This document shows positions 17,977 through 25,874 of a stretch of 64,000 nt of DNA, one piece after another. The DNA comes from DASRFR01 sp035651455 (GTDB taxonomy: Bacteria > Acidobacteriota > Terriglobia > Terriglobales > Acidobacteriaceae). The notes under the pieces are model-generated. The model was given only the letters and a program-made list of their open reading frames with translations. It searched no databases and was not told the DNA's origin. The DNA is taken from assembly GCA_035651455.1 (NCBI GenBank), contig DASRFR010000058.1, positions 310,001 through 374,000 on the forward strand. The letters are read 5' to 3'. A program made the position numbers and the translations under genes. The number at the start of each line of letters is the position of its first letter. Within the stretch, counting starts at the first letter, position 1.

Positions 17977-19028
17977 GCATTCCCGAATTTATGTCCGGTA
18001 CGCGCGTTCCGGATGCCGAGAGCGAGCGGCGGCTCGTCGAAATTCGCCGCGAGGCTGAACGACGAGGCGAACTCCGCGTTGTGGGAGTGCGTCCGGCAGG
18101 CGCCCCATTTCCGCAAGCATCTCCCGAGACCGGCTACTACGGGATTCCTTTGCTGAAGGAACCGCAGTGGACCCATGAGATTCCTCTGTACTTCTTTGTA
18201 GGTGGCGCCGCGGGTGCCGCCGCTGTGATGGGAGCAATTGCGCACTACACGGGCGCAGACCGTCGACTGGTTCGCGATGCTCGCTGGATCGCCGCTGCGG
18301 GTGCCATCATTTCCCCTGCCCTGCTAATCTCCGATCTGGGCCGACCGGAGCGGTTCTTAGCCATGCTGCGCGTCTTCAAGCCTCAGAGTCCAATGTCGGT
18401 CGGTGTATGGACCCTGATGGGATTCTCCGGAGGTGCTGCTGCTGCCGCTTTCGCAGAGTTCATGCAGAATCGCTACGGACCGACTCTACCCTTACGCATC
18501 ATTGAAAATGCGGGAGCAGCCGCGTCCCTGGCCTTCGGCCTGCCATTCTCTAACTACACTGGAGTTCTGATTGGCGTGAGTGCCATTCCCGTCTGGAATC
18601 AGAACGTCGGCGATCTCCCCATCCACTTTGCCGCTTCCGGAACAAGCGCAGCTGTCGGGCTACTGGAGTTAATGGGACACCGCGACAGCCATGCTCTTCA
18701 GGCCCTTGGCCTGGGAGCGGCCATATTTGAACTTTGGGAAGGACTGCGCATTGAGGGGCGCTCCCATTCACATCTCGATCCGTTGAAGCACGGACGAAGC
18801 GGCTGGCTGACAAGGGCCGGCGGGGCCCTCTCTGGTCCTTTGCCATTTGCTTTGCGGGCAATCAGCGCTTTCAGCGGACGCAAGCGCTGCAGCCGTCTGC
18901 GTAAATGGGCAGCCATGTCGGCCATTGCCGGCTCGTTGATTACCCGCATCGCGTGGATCCACGCTGGCCACGCATCCGCCCGCAACTGGCGTGAGCCCCT
19001 TGAGATCCCCGAGCCGCGTAGCTCATGA
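17973..19028 (+). CDS. nrfD: NrfD/PsrC-family membrane subunit of the formate dehydrogenase
   Basis: A 351-residue polytopic membrane protein with about eight hydrophobic segments (for example IPLYFFVGGAAGAAAVMGAI and WIAAAGAIISPALLISDLG) and a 50-residue hydrophilic N-terminus. NrfD/PsrC-type subunits exchange electrons with the quinone pool. E. coli Fdn-N uses a cytochrome b gamma subunit instead, so this is a different membrane module. Here it probably takes electrons from formate to menaquinone. The ATGA overlap with the beta gene supports a single complex. Confidence 0.88.
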   Translation: MSIPEFMSGTRVPDAESERRLVEIRREAERRGELRVVGVRPAGAPFPQASPETGYYGIPLLKEPQWTHEIPLYFFVGGAAGAAAVMGAIAHYTGADRRLVRDARWIAAAGAIISPALLISDLGRPERFLAMLRVFKPQSPMSVGVWTLMGFSGGAAAAAFAEFMQNRYGPTLPLRIIENAGAAASLAFGLPFSNYTGVLIGVSAIPVWNQNVGDLPIHFAASGTSAAVGLLELMGHRDSHALQALGLGAAIFELWEGLRIEGRSHSHLDPLKHGRSGWLTRAGGALSGPLPFALRAISAFSGRKRCSRLRKWAAMSAIAGSLITRIAWIHAGHASARNWREPLEIPEPRSS

Positions 19029-19092
19029 CTCTTAAGGGCCGTCGGAAGGCAAGTATGGACGGGAGCCCTCTCGGATCAGAGGCGGCATTACT

Positions 19093-20199
19093 TCACGCGA
19101 ATGCTTCCTTGTTCACAACGTATGGCATTTTTGTGATATCGCCACCGTAGTTGCCTTCGAGCACGTCTATCAGCCCTTGTACACACCTTCCCGCCATGCC
19201 TCTGTCCGGATCCCTCGATAAGCGGGTAATGCGCGCCGCGCTTGCGAAATGTGGATACAAACGGCACCGGTCCTCGATCGCGGGATCACGCAGCGCCGAG
19301 TTCGTCGGCAGAGGTTCTTGCTCGTATACATCCAGCGCCGCTCCCGCTATCCAATTTTCCTTAAGTGCACGCGCCAGTGCATTTTCGTCCACCACCGGTC
19401 CCCGCGACGTGTTTACCAGGAAAGCTGTGGGTTTCATCATCCGCAAGGTCTTTTCATTGAACAGGTGATAGGTCGGGGTCGGCGTCTCACCTTCCCTCAG
19501 CAGTGGCACATGCACACTCACGAAATCCGCCTGCGTGAGCGCATCGTGAAAATTGCAGTACCGAATCCAGGTCTTCTCCCGAGACATACCGCGGGCGTAA
19601 CGCAAATCCTTGATCTCCTGAATTCCACGAATGTAATCGCGGTTCTCGAACGCCGGGTCGTAGCACAGCATGTTCATGTCGAACCCAGTGCACTTTTTGA
19701 TCATCGCCAGGCCGATCCGGCCCGTACCCACAACCGCAATCGTCTTGCCCGTGACTTCATCGCCGAGAAACGGCAGGTATGGATGCCAGTAATCCCACTT
19801 GTTTTCCCGCGTGAGGTGTTCGGCTGTCCACATCCGCCGTGCCAGAGCACCCAGCATGAAGAACGCGAATTCCGCGGTAGCCTCCGTAAGCACGTCGGCA
19901 GTGTGGGTGAAGGGAATTTTGTACTGATTTGCGTCGGCGCGATTGATGTTGTCGAAACCAACGGCAATCTGGGCAACGACCTTCAAGGTTCCGCGGCCTG
20001 CGGCGAACACTTCGGCATCTATCTTGTCACGCAGCGTGGTGATCAGACCGTCAATCCCTGATTTTACCTTCTCAACAATCAGTTCTTTCGGCGGCGCCAC
20101 AGGCTCCGGATACACCTCGACCTCGTATCCCTTTTCCCGCAGCGCGTCAATGGCATCTCCGATATCGCAGGTAGCAAACACACGAAATTTCTTGCTCAT
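19093..20199 (-). CDS. D-isomer-specific 2-hydroxyacid dehydrogenase (NAD-binding)
   Basis: A 368-residue oxidoreductase with the family Rossmann motif VVGTGRIGLAMIKKC, LVNTSRGPVVDENALARAL (catalytic Arg region), YEQEPLP (Glu) and a C-terminal YPHFASA (His). It should reduce a 2-oxo acid such as glyoxylate, hydroxypyruvate or phenylpyruvate with NAD(P)H. It is somewhat longer than usual because of an insertion after the Rossmann loop (DYIRGIQEIKDLRYARG). ATG 20199 is preferred: GGGAGAG precedes it closely and VFATCDIGDAI follows. It converges with nrfD across a 64-base gap. Confidence 0.9.
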   Translation of the reverse strand: MSKKFRVFATCDIGDAIDALREKGYEVEVYPEPVAPPKELIVEKVKSGIDGLITTLRDKIDAEVFAAGRGTLKVVAQIAVGFDNINRADANQYKIPFTHTADVLTEATAEFAFFMLGALARRMWTAEHLTRENKWDYWHPYLPFLGDEVTGKTIAVVGTGRIGLAMIKKCTGFDMNMLCYDPAFENRDYIRGIQEIKDLRYARGMSREKTWIRYCNFHDALTQADFVSVHVPLLREGETPTPTYHLFNEKTLRMMKPTAFLVNTSRGPVVDENALARALKENWIAGAALDVYEQEPLPTNSALRDPAIEDRCRLYPHFASAARITRLSRDPDRGMAGRCVQGLIDVLEGNYGGDITKMPYVVNKEAFA

Positions 20200-20495
20200 C
20201 GCTCTCCCATGCTGCTCTTTTGCGGCAAGGCTCAACCGCAGGTGGACATCACGGCGCTCCCCACGTCCAGATCGCGGGTAACGAACCGATCATATTACCG
20301 CACGCGGCACGATGGCTGCCGAGGCTGCGGAAACATTGGCGAAGCGGGGATACGGTTGGTCTAGCAGATTGTCCATACTAGCTTGCATCTTGACGTTGTA
20401 AGATTCGGGCGCGGATCATCCGCCACGCCAAAGTTCACCAGGCTGATAACCGCCGGCTATCTCCGTTTAAGTGAGTACCCAACTCAGGAAAAGCT

Positions 20496-20864
20496 ATGGA
20501 AAATGCTAACAGCGTTCGTACTCGATTCGAAAACAGCCAGCCTATCCTGCGCGTGGAGGATATGAGAGTTGCCCTCGCTTTTTATGTGGATGCTCTGGGC
20601 TTCAAAAATGTGAGTTGGGGAAGCGACGAATTCACCAGCGTCTCGCGCGATGGTGCCGCACTCTACTTATGCCGACAGGGGCAAGGTCGCGGCGGTGCCT
20701 GGGTGTGGATCGGCGTCGACAATGTCGAGAAGCTCCACCAGGAGTTGCAGGCGAAAGGTGTCGAGATTCGCCTCGCCCCTACAAATTTTCCCTGGGCTCT
20801 CGAAATGCAAGTCGAAGACCTTGACGGCAACGTGCTGAGACTGGGGTCAGAACCAAAGCCGTAG
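20496..20864 (+). CDS. VOC (glyoxalase/bleomycin-resistance fold) protein
   Basis: A 122-residue single VOC unit with ILRVEDMRVALAFYVDALGF at the N-terminus and EMQVEDLDGNVLRLGSE at the C-terminus, the paired beta-alpha-beta-beta-beta modules of the fold. VOC proteins bind a metal or small ligand and act in isomerisation, dioxygenation or drug sequestration; the substrate is unknown. AGGAAAAG just before ATG 20496 is a good ribosome binding site. It converges with the transketolase gene (29 bases). The 296-base stretch at 20200-20495 upstream shows no gene. Confidence 0.85.
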   Translation: MENANSVRTRFENSQPILRVEDMRVALAFYVDALGFKNVSWGSDEFTSVSRDGAALYLCRQGQGRGGAWVWIGVDNVEKLHQELQAKGVEIRLAPTNFPWALEMQVEDLDGNVLRLGSEPKP

Positions 20865-20893
20865 CGGCTATTCGGCAAATTTTTTAGGGCGCG

Positions 20894-22957
20894 TCAGTTC
20901 CCCATGCTGGGCACATAAAAAAACGATTCTTCCTGCTGACTGCGCGCTCTCTTTACTTCCATCAATTCGGCAGCCTTTTGTGCGATGTGCTCGGCACTGA
21001 CTTCGAATTCCTTAATCAGTTCCCATGGCGCCCCGGAGTCTCCGAAGCGGTCTTTGACGCCGATCGCGCCGGTGATGATCGGAATTCCATACAGCAGAGG
21101 GGTCTCCGTAACAATCCCGCTCACGCGCCACGCCAAGGCGCCAATCTGGTGCTCCTCGGCGGTGACGATGACCCCGGTTTCGCGCGCCGCACGCAGAATT
21201 GCCGCCTCGTCGATTGGCTTCAACGTATGCATGTTGATCACGCGCGTCTCGTAGCCGAACTCCGCCTTCAGGATCCACGCGGCGCGTATCGCCTCCGGCA
21301 CCATCGGACCGCATGCCACGATGGTGAGGTCTTCATTCTCATTTTTGTAGTTGCCGGCAAGCCGGGTTTCGAAGGCATCTATGAAATTCGCGCTCTCCTC
21401 CCGCAAGCGGATCACGTTTGCCTTACCAAATACAAAGGGAGTGATCTCGCTTGTTACTACTGGTGTGGCCTCCCGAGCAAAGCGAATGTATTTCGGCCCT
21501 ACGTGTTTCAGAAGCAGGTAGTCGGTGGCTTTCCTGGTCTCCAGGGCGTCACAGGGCACCACCACGGACATGTTGGGCAGGCCGCAGACAGCAAACAGAT
21601 CTTCGAGCGCCTGGTGAGTAGCGCCGTCCGGCCCGACAGAAACGCCTCCGTGAGCCCCCGCGATCAACACATTGAAATTGCCGTAGCAAACTGAAGTGCG
21701 GATCTGGTCCAGGTTGCGGGCCGCCGCGAACGTGGCATAGGTTCCGAACACCGGCAGCTTGCCTTCTTTGGCCAGTCCTACCGCCGCCGATGTAGCCGAT
21801 TGTTCCGCAATGCCCATGCTGATCCAGCGATTCTTCCGCCGCGGATACTTGCTGTAAAACTCGCTGATGGTGATGGAACTGGAGATATCCAGACCCAGGC
21901 AGACAATGCGCTCGTCGTCTCCATTGGCAGCCAGGGATTCCCCAAATCCCATTCGCGTCGGCTTCATTTGAGCCTTCATCGATGTCGCGGTGTTCCACCA
22001 GTAGTCCGCCTTGAACTTCGGCATCTTGGCTTGCAGCTTGCGATCGACTTCTGACTGGTAATCCTTTGCCTTCTGCAGCAGTGCCGTAACCGGGATTTCT
22101 TCTCCCAATTGCAATTCCACTAAGCCTTTCGCCATTTCCTCCTGAGTGGGCGCTCTCCCATGCCAACCGGCGACGTTCTCGATAAAGCTCACGCCTTTGC
22201 CTTTGACTGTTTCCGCGATAATCATGACCGGCTTACCGAAGCCGCGCTTCGCCTGTTCCAAAGATTCGACCACTTCCTTCATATCGTGCCCGTTGATGCG
22301 CAGTACTTCCCAGCCGAAGCTTCGATATTTGTCCTCGAGCGGATCGATGTTCATGACCTCGCACACCGCGCCGTCAATCTGCAGACGGTTCTTGTCGACA
22401 ATGCCGATGAGGTTATCGAGTTGGTGATGGCCGGCTTCCATCGCGGCTTCCCAGACCTGGCCTTCCTGTTGCTCACCATCGCCCATGATGCAGAACGTGC
22501 GATAGCTCTGCTGGTTGAGCTTACCCGCGAGAGCAATCCCGACGGCAATACTCAAGCCTTGCCCCAATGATCCGGTCGACACTTCTACGCCCGGCAGTTT
22601 GAGCCTGTGCGGGTGGCCTTGAAAAGGAGAAGACAGCTTGCGCAGGAGCACGACATCGTCCTTCGCGCAAAACCCCGCGAATGCGAGCCCGAGATACAGG
22701 CTCGGCGCTTTGTGGCCGGTGGACCAGATAATGCGGTCGCGGTCACGCCAGGAAGGATTGCGCGGATCGTGATCGGCCACCCTTAAGTAAAGCGCGGCAG
22801 TGATGTCCATGATGGACAGCGTTCCGCCCGCATGTCCTGAGCCCGCCGCGCACAATGCAACCAGGTTGTAGCCACGCATCAGGTTCGCCGACCGCTTGAG
22901 TTCTTCAATGTCGTATTTCCGGATAGTCTCCCCGGTTTCGGAGTTCTTGATTGCCAT
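20894..22957 (-). CDS. tkt: Transketolase
   Basis: The 687-residue thiamine-diphosphate enzyme moves two-carbon units between sugar phosphates in the pentose phosphate pathway. It contains GDGEQQEGQVWEAAMEAGHH (ThDP-binding GDG region), the substrate/ThDP segment WSTGHKAPSLYLGLAFAG, and the central-domain motifs GLDISSSITISEFY and MGIAEQSATSAAVGLA. The primary sequence resembles the two-subunit transketolase type fused in one chain more than E. coli TktA. ATG 22957 was chosen because GAGGAGAG lies just before it; the frame could extend 12 residues upstream. Single gene, cytoplasmic. Confidence 0.93.
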   Translation of the reverse strand: MAIKNSETGETIRKYDIEELKRSANLMRGYNLVALCAAGSGHAGGTLSIMDITAALYLRVADHDPRNPSWRDRDRIIWSTGHKAPSLYLGLAFAGFCAKDDVVLLRKLSSPFQGHPHRLKLPGVEVSTGSLGQGLSIAVGIALAGKLNQQSYRTFCIMGDGEQQEGQVWEAAMEAGHHQLDNLIGIVDKNRLQIDGAVCEVMNIDPLEDKYRSFGWEVLRINGHDMKEVVESLEQAKRGFGKPVMIIAETVKGKGVSFIENVAGWHGRAPTQEEMAKGLVELQLGEEIPVTALLQKAKDYQSEVDRKLQAKMPKFKADYWWNTATSMKAQMKPTRMGFGESLAANGDDERIVCLGLDISSSITISEFYSKYPRRKNRWISMGIAEQSATSAAVGLAKEGKLPVFGTYATFAAARNLDQIRTSVCYGNFNVLIAGAHGGVSVGPDGATHQALEDLFAVCGLPNMSVVVPCDALETRKATDYLLLKHVGPKYIRFAREATPVVTSEITPFVFGKANVIRLREESANFIDAFETRLAGNYKNENEDLTIVACGPMVPEAIRAAWILKAEFGYETRVINMHTLKPIDEAAILRAARETGVIVTAEEHQIGALAWRVSGIVTETPLLYGIPIITGAIGVKDRFGDSGAPWELIKEFEVSAEHIAQKAAELMEVKRARSQQEESFFYVPSMGN

Positions 22958-23148
22958 GGTTCTCTCCTCGACGGGTGGCGAACGAAGATCCACCCCGGGC
23001 GCAGTAGGCCCTGCTGCGAGACTAGGCGGGTATGTACATCGGGTCTGTGAGGGAGGTCACAACAGAAAGTGATCTAGCTGTAGTGAAACTGGGCGAATTT
23101 CGGCGGGGCACGGACCACTCCGGGTTCAAAAGCGACGCAAAATTTCAA

Positions 23149-24357
23149 CTAAAGGTTCTTGCCCGTCCACTCCTCCAGTTGCCCCAGTGCCTGCCTGAGA
23201 TTATCCAGCGAATTCGCCACGCTGAAGCGAAGATAGCCCTCGCCAAAGTCTCCAAACGCTGTACCCGACAGGCAGGCGATGCCGGCCTCTTCCAGTAAGG
23301 CATCAGCCAATTTTTTGGACTTCCAGCCCGTGCCGGTAATGTTCGGAAACACGTAGAACGCGCCCTTGGGCAGGCGGCAAGAGAAACCTTTAATGCGATT
23401 TAGCCCTGCGACAAATACATCCCGGCGGCTGCGGAATTCTTCGCGCATGTGGTCCACTGAGGACTGGTCGCCTCGGATCGCCTCAATGCCCGCCACTTGC
23501 GTGAAACTCGCGGTGCAGGAATTCGAGTTCGTCATCAATCTCGTGATGTGCGTTGCCAGGTCGGCGCGCATCACTCCGTAACCCATGCGCCAGCCGGTCA
23601 TCGCATAAGTCTTGGAAAAACCGTCGAGCAGAATGGTGCGATCCTTGAAGCCGGGCACCGACATGATGGAATAATGCTCGCCTTCGAAAATCAGCCGGCT
23701 GTAGATTTCGTCCGAAAGCACCAGGATGTTACGGTCGCCTATCGCCTCGGCTATGTCCTGAACGTCGCGACGCGTGAGCACACCACCGGTAGGGTTCTGC
23801 GGTGAATTCAGAATCATCAGCTTCGTGCGGTCGCTGATCAGGCCCGCCAATTCGTGGATGTCAAGACCGAAGTCCCGCTCCTCCCGCAACTGGATCGGAA
23901 CCGCTCTCCCCCCTACATAGTTGATCATTGATTCATAGATGGGAAAGCCGGGATTCGGATAGATCACCTCGTCACCATCCTCGATCAATGACAGGATGGT
24001 GAAAAAGATGATCGGCTTTCCTCCGGGAACGACCACCACTTCGTCGCTGCTGACCTCGACGGCTCGCGTGCGGCTCACATACTCGGCGATGGTCTGCCGC
24101 AGCTCCGGTAAGCCGGCCGAAGGACCGTAGTGTGTCCAACCCTTGTGCAGGGCGCCCACCGCAGCCTCCACCACGTTTCCGGGGGTATCGAAATCGGGCT
24201 CGCCGATTTCGAGGTGAATAATCTTTCTACCCTGCCGCTCCAGCGCACGCGCCTTGTTTAGAACCTCAAAAGCAGTTTCGGTTCCCAGCCGCGACATCCG
24301 GTTGGACAGACGAAGTTCGTACTGCGTCGCTCGTTCCATAGTCGCAAAACTAGGCAT
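23149..24357 (-). CDS. Class I aminotransferase, aspartate/aromatic type
   Basis: A 402-residue aminotransferase with LSNRMSRLGTETAFEVLNKA, HLEIGEPDFDTP, LNSPQNPTGGVL, SDEIYSRLIF and the PLP lysine in DGFSKTYAMTGWRMGYGV. These match the AspC/aspartate-aminotransferase subgroup Ib. The start is uncertain: ATG 24357 follows GGGGG, but a TATAAT overlaps it on the minus strand (24356-24361); if that is the -10 box, ATG 24339 (MERATQYELRLSNRM) would be used and the message nearly leaderless. A DUF2807-like role is not indicated; it probably serves amino-acid metabolism. Confidence 0.9.
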   Translation of the reverse strand: MPSFATMERATQYELRLSNRMSRLGTETAFEVLNKARALERQGRKIIHLEIGEPDFDTPGNVVEAAVGALHKGWTHYGPSAGLPELRQTIAEYVSRTRAVEVSSDEVVVVPGGKPIIFFTILSLIEDGDEVIYPNPGFPIYESMINYVGGRAVPIQLREERDFGLDIHELAGLISDRTKLMILNSPQNPTGGVLTRRDVQDIAEAIGDRNILVLSDEIYSRLIFEGEHYSIMSVPGFKDRTILLDGFSKTYAMTGWRMGYGVMRADLATHITRLMTNSNSCTASFTQVAGIEAIRGDQSSVDHMREEFRSRRDVFVAGLNRIKGFSCRLPKGAFYVFPNITGTGWKSKKLADALLEEAGIACLSGTAFGDFGEGYLRFSVANSLDNLRQALGQLEEWTGKNL

Positions 24358-24529
24358 TATACCCCCGCTCGGCTGCTTGGCCGACTATAGGATTGTTCGT
24401 CCCGGCATGTCGGTTGTCAGGGACTGGTGTCACAGGAGTGTGTGACAGCAACAGCGGGCGTGAACATCTTAAAATCGGCGCCGATACGCAGCACATCCCT
24501 CACCACGCCAGGAACGGTAACCGGATGCT

Positions 24530-25507
24530 TCACTCCGAGATCGTGGATTCTTCGCTCTGCGCGCGCAGAACGCGCTCCACTGAATAGGGGGCGCGCCGAG
24601 AAGGCTCGTGATAGTGCCGTACCTGCATTTCTCCCAGAAGCCCGACTGCCAGCATGTTCATGCCGGCCAGCAGCAGCACTGCCGCAAATATCATCATCGG
24701 GCCATGCTTGCTCATCAGGTCGGTGTGGTACAGGAATTTTTCCAGTACCAGCCATCCGGCCACCCCTAAGCTACCCAGAATGCCGGCCATGCCCACCGTG
24801 CCGAAAAAGTGCAGCGGGCGGGAAAGGTAGCGCAGCAGAAACCGAATCGTGATCAGGTCAAAGAAGACCCGGAACGTCCGCGAAATGCCATAGTGAGACA
24901 CGCCTCGCTCACGATTGACATTGCGGATCGGCACCTCGACAATCGACGCCCCATGCCACGACGCCAGGGCCGGAATAAAGCGGTGAAGTTCACCGTAGAG
25001 CGGCACCTGGTCGAGAATCTCACGGCGGTAAGCTTTGAAAGTCGTGCCAAAATCGTGAATATCGACGCCGCTAAGCTTCGCCATGACCCAATTGGCGCAG
25101 CGGGACGGAATGCGGCGCAGCCAGAGATTGTCGATGCGGCGCTTCCGCCAGCCGCTGACAATGTCGTAGCCCTCGGCTATCTTTTCGAGAAAAATCGGTA
25201 TGTCGGCGGGATCATGCTGCAGATCGCCGTCCATGGCGATAATGTATTCGCCGCGGGCATGGTCGAAACCGGCAGCCAGCCCTGCAGTCTGACCGAAATT
25301 CCGCCGCAGCTTCACCACTGTGACTCGGCTGTCCACGGCGGCAATTTCCCGCAGCAGGTTAAAAGTTCCGTCGCCTGACCCATCATCGACCAGGACGATC
25401 TCAAAGCTCTCGCCATTGGTCTCCATGACGGCTTTTAAGCGGTCGTAGAGGTCGGTTACATTCTCCTGTTCGTTGTGCAGGGGAACTACGATTGAGTACT
25501 TGGGCAC
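24530..25507 (-). CDS. Membrane glycosyltransferase family 2 (DPM1/ArnC-like)
   Basis: A 325-residue protein with a GT-A domain: YSIVVPLHNEQENVTDLYDR, VLVDDGSGDGT, RRNFGQTAGLAAGFDHARG and the metal-binding AMDGDLQHDP. After residue 230 come two hydrophobic helices (FGTVGMAGILGSLGVAGWLV and MMIFAAVLLLAGMNMLAVGL). Such enzymes transfer a sugar to a polyprenyl phosphate at the inner membrane for lipid A, glycan or wall modification. GTG 25507 gives the expected N-terminus MPKYSIVVPLHNE. The gene stands alone. Confidence 0.93.
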   Translation of the reverse strand: MPKYSIVVPLHNEQENVTDLYDRLKAVMETNGESFEIVLVDDGSGDGTFNLLREIAAVDSRVTVVKLRRNFGQTAGLAAGFDHARGEYIIAMDGDLQHDPADIPIFLEKIAEGYDIVSGWRKRRIDNLWLRRIPSRCANWVMAKLSGVDIHDFGTTFKAYRREILDQVPLYGELHRFIPALASWHGASIVEVPIRNVNRERGVSHYGISRTFRVFFDLITIRFLLRYLSRPLHFFGTVGMAGILGSLGVAGWLVLEKFLYHTDLMSKHGPMMIFAAVLLLAGMNMLAVGLLGEMQVRHYHEPSRRAPYSVERVLRAQSEESTISE

Positions 25508-25680
25508 AGGCTTTTATTATACTTCACGCCCCTGGCGCTCTCAGCGGAGGGAACCAGAACATCCAACCGCCAGACTCGCTCGGGGCCCGTATAATGTCGT
25601 CCACGAAGGCACCGACCTTATGTTATTGCTGTAAATGGAAGAATGCCTGGCACCCCGCGCACTGAGGAGAAGAGCCACGA

Positions 25681-25812
25681 ATGGACAACATTCTGCTGAT
25701 CATGTTCGGCAGTTTGATTTGTGTGACCACCGCCCTCACCTTTATGGAAGTCCATCGCATTCGCAAGAAACTTGACGTAAAGGAAAAGGCGGTAATCAAA
25801 CCTTCGGTTTAA
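25681..25812 (+). CDS. 43-residue single-pass membrane microprotein
   Basis: This short frame encodes a hydrophobic N-terminal segment (residues 3-20, ILLIMFGSLICVTTALTF) followed by a strongly basic tail (HRIRKKLDVKEKAVIK), the layout of a small single-pass membrane protein with the tail probably inside. GGAGAAGAG lies about six bases upstream of the ATG, and a TATAAT hexamer at 25590-25595 could be its -10 box. It stands between a divergent glycosyltransferase gene and the convergent tricorn gene. No family was recognised. Confidence 0.5.
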   Translation: MDNILLIMFGSLICVTTALTFMEVHRIRKKLDVKEKAVIKPSV

Positions 25813-25837
25813 GCCGGCCGCGGTCCGTCCTCCGCGG

Positions 25838-25870
25838 AAGGGGCCGCTACTTCTGTGCTGCCCCTTGTTT
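25838..25870. terminator. Possible rho-independent terminator between convergent genes
   Basis: AAGGGGC (25838-25844) can pair with GCCCCTT (25860-25866), followed by GTTT. The 7-bp stem has a long 15-base loop and a short T run, so this is a weak candidate. It follows the microprotein and its complement lies inside the end of the tricorn transcript. Confidence 0.35.
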
Positions 25871-25874
25871 GACA

